Positions 1-10,304 of a DNA stretch of 64,000 bases are shown here, one piece after another. The stretch's first letter is position 1; the number at the start of each line of letters is the position of its first letter. Under the pieces are notes generated by a model. It searched no databases. It saw nothing but the letters and a program-made list of their open reading frames with translations, and was not told the origin of the DNA. Both the position numbers and the translations under genes were made by a program. This DNA comes from Tetrastigma voinierianum (lineage: Eukaryota > Streptophyta > Magnoliopsida > Vitales > Vitaceae): positions 4,898,001 through 4,962,000 of the forward strand of contig JAEQBH010000193.1 in assembly GCA_016808115.1 (NCBI GenBank). The letters are read 5' to 3'.

Positions 1-222
1 CAAGCATGGAACTAATCTAACATCAATAGAATTGGACAAATTTTCAATTTGCCAAACTATGAGCTAGAAAGTAAACACTACAAAATTTGGCTTGCAAAAC
101 GGGTCCACCTTGGAAAAAGAAAGCCGATGGTATAACAAATTATAGAAGGGGACCCAGCAAGCCACTGAACATCACAAATGGGCTTGCACAAAATAACAAC
201 AAAACATAAATACAGCTTCACT
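1..222 (-). mobile_element. 3' LTR end of Athila-like element 1 (partial, runs off window)
   Basis: The stretch lies left of a polypurine tract read on the minus strand (about 223-245) and resembles the end of the LTR at 6,400-6,634, both having an ACATAAA..ACA..CTTCCTTT junction. It is taken as the start of the 3' LTR of a minus-strand Ty3/gypsy element whose remainder lies outside the window. The exact boundary is uncertain because no target duplication can be seen. Confidence 0.45.
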
Positions 223-529
223 TCCTTTGCTAACCCTCCTCCCAACCCAAAACATCTCTGTCCGAAATGGGGCTCTGATTGGAAATTAGAAAAGGAAGTG
301 TTACCCTTTGATAAGATGTGATTACTTCTGGATAGGAGACTTCAAGCTTCCATCGACACCTTATTCAATTCAAGCCAGCTTCAAATAAACAAGCAGGGGG
401 AAGAAAAGAGAGGGAAAAGTGACCAGTTAGAACATTTTAAAAATTGCACTTACACAATCTCAAAAATGTTCTTTCTGGCCATATTTGATTCTACACTTAA
501 GCTTTCCTAATCCGCATTCAAGAACGTTT

Positions 530-1020
530 CAAAACTGAAGTTCTGATGAAAAAGTTATGAGCTTAAAACAAAATTTGGAGGCAAAAAAGTGGGGCCTATA
601 TGAAAATTTTCACAAATAAATGAAAATAATATAAAAAATAATAATAATAAAATAAAAATAAAATAAAAGAAAATAATTTTTTTTTTTGAAATAAAAATAA
701 AACAATATATATAAAAATAATAAATTAAAAAAATAAAAAAAAATTTGAAATAAAATAATATATATATAAAAAAAACATTTTTTTTATATATAAAAAAATT
801 TTAAATGGAACATCATATTATTTTGGCATGTAGCTTAATAACTACAGCAATTTTCATTTAACGAATTTCGCTTAAATTTAAATCTAAAATTTTGTCCAAT
901 TTTCGTTATATAGCGAATTTTTTTCATTTCACACTGCGAAATTTTCTATCATTGCTAAAAATCCCGCCTTTCATTTCGTCAATTCTTCAATCAACAAAAT
1001 TTCAATAAACTCGCAAAAAT
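530..1020 (+). promoter_or_regulatory. Promoter-like block with AAATTCGC words, antisense to element 1
   Basis: Around 536-560 is a GATGAAAAAGTTATGAGC box, followed at 850-960 by several GCGAATTT/AAATTCGC words on both strands (for example ACGAATTTCGC, TAGCGAATTT, GCGAAATTTT). The same box-then-words order occurs at 7,195-7,425 and resembles the box preceding the CGCG array in the LTR at 58,841. It is read on the plus strand although the element is on the minus strand. The function is inferred from position only. Confidence 0.4.
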
Positions 1021-1649
1021 TAATACAAGAAAAATTAGAAAATTGCGTAAAAGTAAAATTAATCTAAAAAACAATAATTAACTAAAAATTAGAGAAAATC
1101 TAAGAATAAAATTAAAGAAAATCAAAATAAAATACGATAAAATAAAATAAAACAAGTGAAAATTAAAACAAAGGAGAGCTTAGAAATGCCGATGTTCAAA
1201 GCTCAAAACCTAATCCAAGACCAACCAACCACCGTGGTTTACAGCGATGTGAGCAAACGCCATCTTATTTGAGTGTAGTGGCAAAATTTCAGTTCAATGG
1301 CCACTAATCTCTTTTGCTTTTCGCACGGGGCGTGACGTGGGTCGGATTTTTTTAGTGGGTGCTTTAGGGATTGGTCGAAAGCCGGGCAGTGTGGCGTGAT
1401 GTACACCGGCAAAGGTTGTTTTTGGTCATGAAGGGCACTTGGATCCTAAATTTTACTGTGGTTTAGGTGAATGGATAAGCTGGGGTCTTTCCTTCTTCCT
1501 TCCACCGCCTCCTCGGGCCAACAAGGCAAAGTGTGGTTTTCCCACATGGGACGCATTAAAGGGCACCAATATCCGAGGGTTCCAATAATAACCGCGACAC
1601 GCTTCCTCCACCATGGTGTCACTTAGGCACTCTTCCTCGACTCTCTTCC

Positions 1650-2095
1650 TCTAGATGATCAAGATGTCGGGCAAGCTTTCAAATCGAACACCGTGTTGTC
1701 AAGTTTATGCTCCATTTCACTTTGAAGTCCATCACCCCTTCTCATTATCATTTCCATAGTGTCGTTCTTTGACTTAATTTGGAGCATTGATTTTCTTTTT
1801 TGCTCTTCCACACCATCACCCACCGCTGTAAGGTCCGTAATGGCCTCGTCTAACCGAGAAATTAATTGCGGGTGGCTGTGGGTAATGAGGAGTCGAGGTA
1901 TACCGTGGAGGCACCATGTAGGAGGGTGCACTCATCCAATGGTCTCGTAGTCCCCATGGATCTGTGTGGGTTTGGATTTCTCTCCCAGGTTGCTTGATTT
2001 TGCGAGGTTCCTATAGTCCCCATTGTCATATATGACCTAGTGGTTACTCTCCCGATCAGATGGTTTTCGCGTGGGGGTTCCATTTTCTTAGTCAA
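1650..2095 (-). pseudogene. Gag N-terminal remnant of element 1
   Basis: The minus-strand frame starts at ATG 2,083 with MEPPREN (an in-frame ATG at 2,095 gives MTKKMEPP). It includes a PHRSM..RPLDE stretch comparable to the RSMRVHIHPPRM stretch in the neighbouring element, which is the conserved N-terminal part of Athila-type gag. After a frameshift, a second frame (1,931-1,659) encodes a charged, probably coiled-coil segment (DEAITDLTAVGDGVEEQ and onwards). The core gag capsid motif is not found here. A structural nucleocapsid-type role is known for the family; this copy is broken and cannot make it. Confidence 0.5.
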
Positions 2096-2325
2096 TTTTC
2101 CTAATGCACCCGAATCACATTTTGTGAATTTTTATCCTCAACATTCAATCCTCAGTAGAAATAAGGCAACACAAGACAATACCTAAAACAGTCCTTACAG
2201 AAATTCTTCTTCTTTTTTTTTTTTTTTGCAAATGAAAATAAAATAAAAATGACAATGAAATATAAAAGAAATTCACCAAAACTCAGGATGAGGATCACAA
2301 GGTTCCACAATTGTCAAACACTACA

Positions 2326-2338
2326 CCATCCAACGCCA
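2326..2338 (-). other. Degraded tRNA-Asp primer-binding site of element 1
   Basis: CATCCAACGCCA here corresponds to the better preserved tRNA-Asp site at 10,285-10,302. Each is followed by TT and an LTR edge beginning TGAT (2,341 and 10,305). Orientation is minus. Confidence 0.45.
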
Positions 2339-2704
2339 TTTGATCTGCGCTACCTGAAGGATGTAATCAACAAAATTTGTATCCTGTTCTCTCCCATCGC
2401 CAGAGTCAAGCTTACCGGCAAAGATAGCGTGCTTAGGCCTAACACAGATGGGTTTTCTTCAGATAAATGATTTGGAGGAAGGATGAGCTTAAAGTCATCT
2501 ATTTTAATCCATTTTTCTGTTTGATTTTCATCCTAAAAGGAATAATTAATATGCAGACTATGAAGAAATCAATTAATTTGTTATTAGAAGGAGGTGAAAG
2601 AAAGAAGAAAAAGCAAGAGAAAAATGCAAGAATCTGGTGGAGTAAAATACGTAAAATACAGTGCGTAAACAGAAAGCAAATGGGTAACTAATGTTGCATG
2701 GCTC

Positions 2705-3470
2705 AGATTGTCCAGCTTATGCGTCGCGACATCAGAAAATTAAGGAAACTTCGATGGTGTCGCGACGCATTACAATGTAGGCAACCAAGACTAACCGTAG
2801 ACTTAAGAATGATGTCGCTGACAACATCGCGGATGTCGCGATAACATCAAAGATGTCGCGACGGCGATCGATGTCGCTGACAAGGGAGGCGATGCCGACA
2901 AGAGAAGCACTCTTGACGCCGCGACAGTTTGAAAAGATGAAACTCGATGTGGATGGTCGTAGAAGCGCTGACCGGACGCCGCGACACCAAAAGCAAACGC
3001 TGCCGCAGCGCCATAATCCGATGTCGCTGGCCAAGAGATCGAGGTCGCGACATGAGTACTCTGCTCGCTGAAAGTCGCAATTCCATAAAGTGATGTCGCG
3101 ACAAGAGATCGGCGTCGGGATACAAGAAGCACACGTTCAAGGCCGCAGACTAGTTTCATGTCGCCATTGCAGATCGATGTCGCCGACACTAGGAACGACT
3201 CACCTGCCGCAAAGGCCATAAAGTGATGTCGCTGACAAGAGATTGATGTCACATCGAATCATCATTGAAGGACTGCAAGATATGAGCTGATGTCACGACA
3301 AGAGATCGATGTCGCGACATCGAACAAAACGCTTAAAACCTCGTGGAGCCATAGAGTGATGTCAATGACAAAAGATTGATGTCACGCGGCATCGTAAAAC
3401 CATCATTTAAAGGTCGCAGAGAGATGTTGATGTCGCGACATTGATTCCTTTGTCGCGACATAAGGTTTGC
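2705..3470 (+). repeat. TGTCGCGACA palindrome array in LTR K
   Basis: About eight exact GTCGCGAC cores (near 2,716, 2,758, 2,855, 3,043, 3,092, 3,309, 3,431 and 3,450) plus variants GTCGCTGAC, GTCACGAC and CCGCGACA occur in about 770 bp, mostly preceded by GAT and spaced 20-60 bp. The words drive the spurious reading frames seen on both strands here. Confidence 0.85.
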
Positions 3471-5034
3471 AAGAAAACAAAGGAATATCAAGATTTTACT
3501 GATAAATGCCGCAAATAAAGCCAAACTAACTGATGTCGACATGGGCTGAGGTCGAGACCTCAACAAGAATAGGCTGGCCCATTGGGAAATCCACAGATCG
3601 TGATTGGAATTAGGCCCAACCTCGTAACCCTGCAAATAATGGCCGCTACCAAACAGTAAAGTGCCTCGCGACTTGGAAAAAGAGATCTGATGTTGAAGGC
3701 CTCTCGTATTTTTTTATTTTTCTTTCTTTTCTTTTCTTTTGTTTTCGTTTTCTTTTCCATTTTATTTTTAGATTGATTAGTGTGTATTTCTGCTCTAATA
3801 TGGATTTGATAATCTAATGTAAAGGATCGAGCTGAATGGTAAATGTATATTTCCTTAGAACATTGTCTGGTTGTTCGATCTCCAGATAAATTTCGGGATT
3901 TAACACCAGCTCGATTTACAATGGTTTTCTTGATCAAGAAGTCAAATATGGTATAATCGTAATTTAGAAAACCCGCCTATCGATTTGACGCATATTGTCG
4001 TAAATAATCTTTTCCAGAGTATTTTATTAATAATAGCTGAACTTCGATGTTAACCGATCGGTTTTGCGTATTCTTGGAATTGATCCCAATTTCGCCTCAG
4101 ATCCATAACGAGTTGTTTCAAATGATTTCAGAGGCCTCAGACACAGAAGGAATTCTGAGAGTAATAAACAATTTCGGGAAGGTATTTGAACCTGAATTTG
4201 CTGATCTAATGCGCCCCGTATATTTAAACTGTTACATCCCCTTTCTCGCTTGTAACCGAGAATGAGTCGAGTGAGTTATACCCTAAGCATACAGAGTTCA
4301 CTCCTAATTCGAATAGTGAATCTCGATCCATGTTAGCAAGGGATCCATCAAGGAAAGAATAATCTATTCTAATTTTGAGGGTGAGGAACCGCAAGATAGT
4401 GCAAACGCAATGACTACAACTGAAGGAGCTCGTGTCTCACCATGTGCTGGGTATGAAGTATTGAGAAAGAAAATACCCGTGAACAAGGCTACATAGTTTT
4501 AAAAGTGTTATTTCACCCTCCCGTGTTCGAGGTAAAGTCAGCTTAAGGAGATGATGAACTGGGTGGCTTGGAGAGATTCAGTCACACTTTATTAATCCTT
4601 GGACTAGTTTTAAAGATCTGTAGTTCAGAAACCAAAGATGCAGTACAGATTTAACTATAGAATTGATTCTTCACAATAGCTGATTATTCAATGTTTTCTT
4701 TAGAGATAACTGTTAAATCTAAATTTGTTATTTTGATATTTCTCAATATTCACCATTTATTGTTTATTCATTTTTAGCATCATTCATTTCAAGCTTTCAA
4801 AGCAAAATTCATTATATCAGATATCGCCCAAATAGTATGGAGCTTATGAAGTTGGGGTAGTTGATTGAAAATTCTTTGAGATCTTCAGATCGAGACTGAC
4901 TTAAATCCATTTTATTACTTGTTTAATTCGCGGCACTTGCAAAGATAATGGATCAAAACCACGAAAAATGGTTTACTCTAAAAAATACCTTTTAATCAAG
5001 TGATATACGGAAGAAATCTCACACTCGAAGTTTA

Positions 5035-5287
5035 ATGGTTTATTTAATGAGGATTAGATAATAGTCCTAAAGGATAACGTCATAAACTTTTGTACATACT
5101 GATCCAAATTTCAACAAGTTTTATATGCCAAGGCCAATGGGATTAGATATCAATCTTTGGTAATTGTGTTATACACTTCAGGTATTACTGATCCAAATAA
5201 CAAGCTTACAGCCATATTGTGGATTAGATAATAATCTTTGGTAATCAGGTTATACACTCTGTGTACATACTCCTTCATCCACCAACA
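5035..5287 (+). repeat. Three decayed primer-site leader units at the end of LTR K
   Basis: Three consecutive ~85-bp units share GGATTAGATA.TAATC(TT)TGGTAAT..GT.ATACAC and AACAAG(TTTTA)..GCC. They correspond to the AACAAGTTTTTGGCGCCGTT-type leader seen intact at 61,112 and 61,199. The CG-rich primer-site core is eroded (ATGCCAAGGCCAATGGGAT at about 5,126-5,144). Confidence 0.6.
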
Positions 5288-6634
5288 TGAATAAAAAATG
5301 GTGAATTAAATTTGGATTTTCAGTTTGGGCAAAAACAAAGGGTATATTGCAACCTAATTTAAATAAAGTAAAAATGTAATAGACCTTGAAGTCTCGCCAC
5401 TGGTTTAGAGTTCTAAGGTAAACTAAATATGTCCTTGCCTTTTTTCTCGCTTGGGAACATGACATATAGTCATTTCTGACCGGGATCTTCATTTAGCTTT
5501 AAAAACTAAACCCTATGATTTTCCCTTTCTTTGAAACATAAAGATTTAAATGGGCATAAATGTTCCTAACAATGAAAACACATCTCAAAAACCCTAATCC
5601 ACGATAAATAGCAGGAGACAACTAACTGAGCATCAATGGATCTAGTGAAAGTATCCATTGAACCCAAAAAGCTTGCCAAATACACATTAAAGAGAGTATG
5701 CTTAAGAGATTTTAACCTAAGTGAGAAGTAGGAACTTAAACAACCATAAATGCGTGCGTTAAAAACAGAGGATCGTAAGGGGCATCTCCCAAACCGCTGC
5801 CCAAAGAGCTTTCGCCCTCTTCAAGGAGGAAGAGGCCTAGCCAACCATCCTCTGAGTTGTCATCCTCAGAGGAGTGTTTGGTAGCCGAGAAAGGGAGAGA
5901 AAATGAGAGAAAAGGAAAAAACGGGAGAAATGGAACCCTAACTTTATTTACAGCAAAAATCCGTCCTCCTCCAACAGTGTATACAAATGGCTTATGAAGC
6001 CTTACAAACTAAGGGAATACCATCCAATCCAAACATATGAATAAAACAAGGGTAGAAAGGAGAAAACCAAATTGTAGCAAAACAAAAAGTGCGAAATGCG
6101 TGAGAACATGGGGTCAGCAGGATGCACAAGCAGGTCGGGAGTCGGTGGCATACAAGGCTCTAGGAGAAGCTTTCCCAGCTGTGTTTTCTTCACATTTCTT
6201 CTTTCTTTTCTCTCTCGATCAGGATTTAAAGGCTGAGTTTTGACTAGAATTCTTCGTGCTTGGATCGACTCAACAATGTTGCATGATTAGACTCGCAAAA
6301 TCGCAAAATTTGCCACAAAAATGTGATCATTAAAATAGCAGTGGATCGTAATGTGTAACCTGTTAATTCTAACACTAGTATACAAAAAGCTCAAAACCTA
6401 TTAAAAATAGGGTTCAAATAGCACTTTTGGGCACTCCAATCAAACACCACTCTGAAAATCAAGTATTGAGACAAGGCTTCAATTTCTCCCACAGTTAGTC
6501 AGAAAAAAATTTGAGAAATTTGATGGGAAAATATGAAACTGAGAAACTAAAAACATGTTTTATACTGTAAAAAAAAAAAAAACTAGCAAACCCTTCAATT
6601 ATTCAAAACAGACTTGCTCAAAACATAAAGAACA

Positions 6635-6660
6635 CTTCCTTCTTTAACTTTCCCCCCAAC
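6635..6660 (-). other. Polypurine tract of element F
   Basis: On the minus strand the run GGTTGGGGGGAAAGTTAAAG and its purine continuation immediately precede an LTR edge TGTTCTTTATG. About 15 bp upstream is the family-typical ACATTGAGGACAATGT context. It would prime plus-strand DNA synthesis. Confidence 0.65.
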
Positions 6661-7139
6661 CGAATTCTACATTGTCCTCAATGTGGTTATGGAATTGAAA
6701 TTTGAGGGAGGAAGTGATACCTTCTTGTTGAAATATAGCTGGTTGTTGAGAGAAGGAACCACATGAAACAAGAAACAAAAGAGATGAAAAGTGTTAAACC
6801 AAATCAATAAGAAAATATGATCATGATACAAGATTAAGAAAAATAAAAAATAGTAGCTTATTAAGCATCCGAGGAGGTGGAATAGCCCCAAATTGCAAGA
6901 GCTTAAGGATCATCAGCTGGTGGGGCTACTACTGTATTTGAAACAAAATGGCTACAATATGTATATGGATGGATAGGATACTTCTTAGGCTTTCCAAAGA
7001 GACCTTATTCACTCCATTTAGGCTTCAAATGATCGCTATGACTTTGCAGTTAAAGGGGAAGAAGAGAAGAGAGGTTAAAGTGACCCAATGTGAGAATCTT
7101 GAGCTCTATGTTTTATCACAAGTTCTAAAGTATTATTTC

Positions 7140-7430
7140 TAGCTATATCTAGATTCTACACTCTCTAAGATTTCCAATGAGACCAAGATCACTCAAATCG
7201 GAGTTCGGATGAAAAAGTTATGGACAAAACTATACTCGAAATTCCCAAGAAATTTCAGCAAACGATATCCGAATTTAGTGTGAAATTGCTGTTCTCATAA
7301 ATTTGGTCGCGAATTCTAAGATCGCGAATTTGCTGCTAAAAACCGCTAGCTCTGAGAATTAGAGGGGTTGCGAAATTTCAGGTGTTTGTAAAATTTAGGG
7401 GTTGCTAATTTGCCCGTGTTTCAAAAATGA
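7140..7430 (+). promoter_or_regulatory. Promoter-like block with TCGCGAATTT words, antisense in element F
   Basis: TTTCCAATGAGACC and GGAGTTCGGATGAAAAAGTTATGG (7,170-7,220; motif shown in part) are followed by GGTCGCGAATTC, GATCGCGAATTTGC and GTTGCGAAATTT at 7,310-7,380. The block matches the one at 530-1,020 and the order of blocks in the LTR at 58,841, where the box CCAACGAG..AAGAAGTTATGGACC precedes the CGCG array. It is on the plus strand inside a minus-strand element. Confidence 0.4.
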
Positions 7431-7739
7431 ACCTCCGACCTCCTCGCTCAAAAACTAAGCACAAACCCGCAAATTCTCAACTCCAAAGATCAACAAATAA
7501 ATAAAAAGGAAACAAATAGAGTCATAAATAAAAAATTAACTAAATTAGAGAAAATCTAAAGAGAAAATATAAGAAACAAATAAAATAAAACCTAAACAAA
7601 AAAAAGAGTGACTTCAGCTTCAGGGGAGATTGAGTCCACTCAATCCATTTTTTTTTTTTCAAGCCTTGTCTAGTGGTGTCGGTGAACAGGTGCCGGGAGG
7701 AGGATCGGGCAACACCCTTCATCAAACTCATCTATACTC

Positions 7740-8230
7740 TCCATCAACCTCTGCGCTCCCGAGCACGTTGTCTCTCACTGTGCCAATCAGCAAACTTCCT
7801 CCGTGGTTCGTGTGCTTGTCGCTTATGAAATGTTGAGCCCAAAGGTCGTTGCCAAACGCAAGCTGCATGAATCCATTCCAATAGCTTGCCGATGGCATCT
7901 GAGTAGCCATGAATGGCCTCCCTAAGTATGATGGGCACATAATGGGCTCCGTAGCCACCGGTCTGCAGATCGGTGAACAACGGTCCACAGGATATCAGGA
8001 ATTTATCCACCTTCACCAACACATCTTCGACTATCCCATTTGGAATTTTTAATGATCTGTCCGCCAAAGACAAGGTGATGGTAGTAGGCTTCAACTCTCC
8101 CAGCCCTAACTGCTTGTAGACTGAGTAAGGCAACAAATTGACACTAGCCCCCAAATCTAATAATGTTCTTTCTACACAAGTTCCCCAATGCCCACTCGAA
8201 ATGGCAGGGAGATCCCGGATCTTTATATTT
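7740..8230 (-). pseudogene. Retroviral-type aspartic protease remnant (element F)
   Basis: The minus-strand frame reads LLDLGASVNLLPYSVYKQLG at about 8,160-8,100, continuing GELKPTTITLSLADRSLKIP and IVEDVLVKVDKF, then VPII; the ILGRPF portion lies in another frame. DLGAS is the expected active-site motif, with the D-L-G form typical of plant Athila/Tat proteases. There is at least one frameshift near 7,980-7,930, where the LGRPFMAT stretch moves frame. The family enzyme cleaves the Gag-Pol polyprotein. The copy ends around 7,735 with no reverse transcriptase after it. The apparent start at 8,154 is internal to the domain. Confidence 0.85.
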
Positions 8231-8599
8231 CACTCGTGGTCTCAGATTAGATTTATTTGAGTTTCACATGTTCTGGTCAAGAAAGCTTATTCACATTCAC
8301 TCTTCTTTTACAAGCACACGGTGTCTTTTGAGAAACTCGCATAAGGGCCGGGACCGCTTGATCATGTCTAGAAGAGGGATATTAACTTCACCCGCCAAGA
8401 CTTCAAAATTCCTCGCTGTTGTTCACCCCTTTTCGCCTCTAAGTGCTGAGGAAAAGGTGAGGCATGCTCTTTTTCATCATATCTCCTCTTAAGCATTTTT
8501 TCAAAATTCTCATCTTATCCTTCTTTTGTTTCATCAAGTGGTTTAGGCATTGATCGGGTCAACCTTTTACCACTTCTAGAGTGGATAACGGCTTTCAAA

Positions 8600-9983
8600 T
8601 CATCCATTCGGAGCAAACACCGGTACTAGCTACTTCGCAGAATTCTCGATCACGGCTATGAAGGAAATTTGCCCTTTTCCCCAGACTGTCGCATCAGAGC
8701 CTTGAGATGGAATATTGTAGGTCAATAAATTTCGGGGCAATTTCATTCTGGAACCCATCTATTCTCTTGTTCACAATGCTTTCCACAGACAATTCTCCGG
8801 TTTAATCAGCATTATCTAATCGCTTCGCTTCTCCATAAAGTTACCCACCACTTTGCTAAGGTTCAGGATGGCTTGCTTAATTGGAGAAGTTGGTTGTGCT
8901 GTGATGGCCAAGAAGTCAAGCATATCGCTGAGGAGCAGTGGTGCATACTGTGGGAGGTTTTAGCTTCCAGAGAGATTTGGGTGATTTCTCCAAATTGTGG
9001 TTGTAAGTGTTGTCATATCGGCATTACCGATGGTTTGAATTGACTAACAACATTCACTTGCCCACCAACATCTCCTCATTTCCAATAGTCGACATTGTTC
9101 TCCAGATGCTCATGGATCGACAAATGAAGCGAAGGGCTTGTCGGTATAGGAAATCCCCGGGGCCATCATTTATACACCTCATGTAAGCCATTTCCAATTC
9201 TTCCAACCTTTCTAATAAGGTGGAAACTTTGGCTTATGTCCACAAGTTAACCCTGAATATAGTACATGTCACCCAGACCGGATCGAGGTCTCCATTTTTC
9301 CATCTCCCTTGCTAGGGCTCATCCCAACCTTTAAGCCCTAACTACATAATTCAGAAATCCAAAGCTTCCTCCGATTTTGCTCAAGAAATCTCCTCCACAC
9401 ATAGTCTCTAGCAATTGCTTCATGGTAGGAGAAATTCCATCATAAAAGTAGCTGACTAGCAGCTATGTGTCAAACCCATGGTGAGAACAAGCATTCAGTG
9501 CTTCCATATACCTCTCCCAGCTTGCATAGAATGTTTCATTCTCAATAGATGAGAAGGTGGAAATCTGCCTCTTCAAACTTTTTGTTCTGTGAGTGGAGAA
9601 GAATTTCTTCAAAAACTCAGCCATCTCTATCAAGTTTCGTATGCTCCTTGGCCTTAAGGAGTTTAGCCAAATTTTGGCTTAATCCTTCAATGTGAAAGGA
9701 AAAATCTTGAGCCTCATTAAATCCACTATGACAAGCCTCCTCCCTCAAGGTGCTGCGCACTCTCAAACTCCCCATGTGCGAATAAGGGTTCTACCTCCAT
9801 GCCATGAAAGTGGGAAGGAGGGCAACTGTGTGGAAGGTCCGACAAATCATTTGCTTACTGAGGCAGCTAAACAGAGGGTGTACTCATTCGAGGAGGGTGT
9901 ATGTGGACCCTCATGGATCTATATGCATTGAGATTCATTTCCACTGCCTACTGACTTTGTTGTTCTTCAGGTGGAGGTTCCAT
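8600..9983 (-). pseudogene. Athila-type gag remnant (element F)
   Basis: It begins at ATG 9,983 (MEPPPEEQQSQ, then a stop), followed by RSMRVHIHPPRM. The capsid-like core at about 9,730-9,450 reads LMRLKIFPFTLKD, AKIWLNSLRPRSI, AEFLKKFFSTHRT, SLKRQISTFSSIENETFYA, SWERYMEALNACSHHGFDT and LLVSYFYDG; QLLETMCGGDFLSK follows near 9,420. These are the hallmark blocks of the plant Ty3/gypsy gag (retrotrans_gag) domain. Several stops and frameshifts interrupt it and the C-terminal part (9,300-8,600) is poorly readable. The family protein forms the virus-like particle; this copy is inactive. Confidence 0.85.
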
Positions 9984-10284
9984 TGTGTTAAAATTAAGGC
10001 TTAATTCATAATCTAATTCCTATGGAATTATGATTTTTACTAATCCGCCTTCTGAATTCCTAAATCATCGGAACATAAACTCCTACATGAAAAACACAGG
10101 ACAACACCAACAAGAAACAAAAACAATTATGCCAGAAAGGGTTAAAGAAAAATATAGACAGCTAAATGGAATTGATCAACCTAGCAATAATTGCTAGAAC
10201 GAAAGAAAAGAGACACACCACCGTATCCTGTGATGAGGATCACATGCTCACTTTCTAATCATTATTCTCATGACTAAGGCACAA

Positions 10285-10302
10285 TCCCCGACAGCGGCGC
10301 CA
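10285..10302 (-). other. tRNA-Asp primer-binding site of element F
   Basis: TCCCCGACAGCGGCGCCA on the plus strand, i.e. TGGCGCCGCTGTCGGGGA on minus, differs at two positions from the 18 nt complementary to the 3' end of plant tRNA-Asp(GTC). It lies 2 bp from the LTR edge TGATTC (10,305). Confidence 0.8.
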
Positions 10303-10304
10303 TT

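Larger units (their letters stand above)
223..2340 (-). mobile_element. Internal region of Athila-like element 1 (decayed, non-autonomous)
   Basis: Read on the minus strand, this runs from a degraded primer-binding site (2,326-2,338) through a gag remnant (about 2,095-1,650) and non-coding DNA to a polypurine tract with the Athila/Tat-style GAGGACAATGT-like context near 250. Its parts are collinear with the second element at 6,635-10,304: same gag start (MEPP), same A-rich stretch (1,020-1,170 versus 7,490-7,600), same promoter-like block. No protease, reverse transcriptase or integrase is recognisable. 600-800 is low-complexity A/T-rich sequence. Confidence 0.6.
2481..5287 (+). mobile_element. 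LTR copy K, probable solo LTR of the CGCG-array family
   Basis: This plus-strand LTR-like unit starts GGATGAGCTTAAAGTCATC (compare TGATGAGTCTTAAACTCATC in copies A, B and D), carries the TGTCGCGACA array (2,705-3,470), shares middle blocks such as GTTAGCAAGG.ATC..TCAAGGA (4,331) with the other copies, and ends in primer-site-like repeat units. It interrupts an Athila-like LTR. No internal region or partner LTR is visible, so a solo LTR is likely. Flanking bases (AGGAA / TGAAT) show no convincing target duplication, so the ends may be off by several bases or eroded. Confidence 0.6.
2341..6634 (-). mobile_element. Shared middle LTR of the Athila-like pair, split by LTR K
   Basis: 2,341-2,480 and 5,288-6,634 together resemble the LTR at 10,305-11,617: both start TGATC/TGATT plus AATCAACAAAATTT, both contain CATATAGT.ATCT..ACC..GATCTTCATTTAGC, and both contain GCAAAA..TTGCCACAAAA. 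The combined length is about 1.5 kb. The right edge is placed at 6,634 because the purine-rich tract read on the minus strand (6,635-6,660) abuts it. On its left is the primer site of element 1, on its right the polypurine tract of element F, so this one LTR serves two internal regions. Confidence 0.55.
6635..10304 (-). mobile_element. Internal region of Athila-like element F (gag and protease only)
   Basis: Minus-strand order from the right: tRNA-Asp primer site (10,285-10,302), leader, gag (9,983 to about 8,600), aspartic protease (about 8,230-7,740), non-coding DNA with an antisense promoter-like block, and a polypurine tract (6,635-6,660, read on minus as a GGGGGGAAAG-containing purine run). 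Reverse transcriptase, RNase H and integrase are absent although gag and protease are readable, so this is a deletion derivative rather than only a decayed full copy. Confidence 0.75.

Noticed and set aside
2732..3252. Overlapping minus-strand frames of 97-149 residues rich in S, R and A
   Set aside because: They are translations of the TGTCGCGACA array (palindromic words keep frames open on both strands); the same effect occurs in copies A and B.
2481..5287. Target duplication for LTR K
   Set aside because: AGGAA and TGAAT flank the best-fit edges and do not match, so no duplication is claimed.
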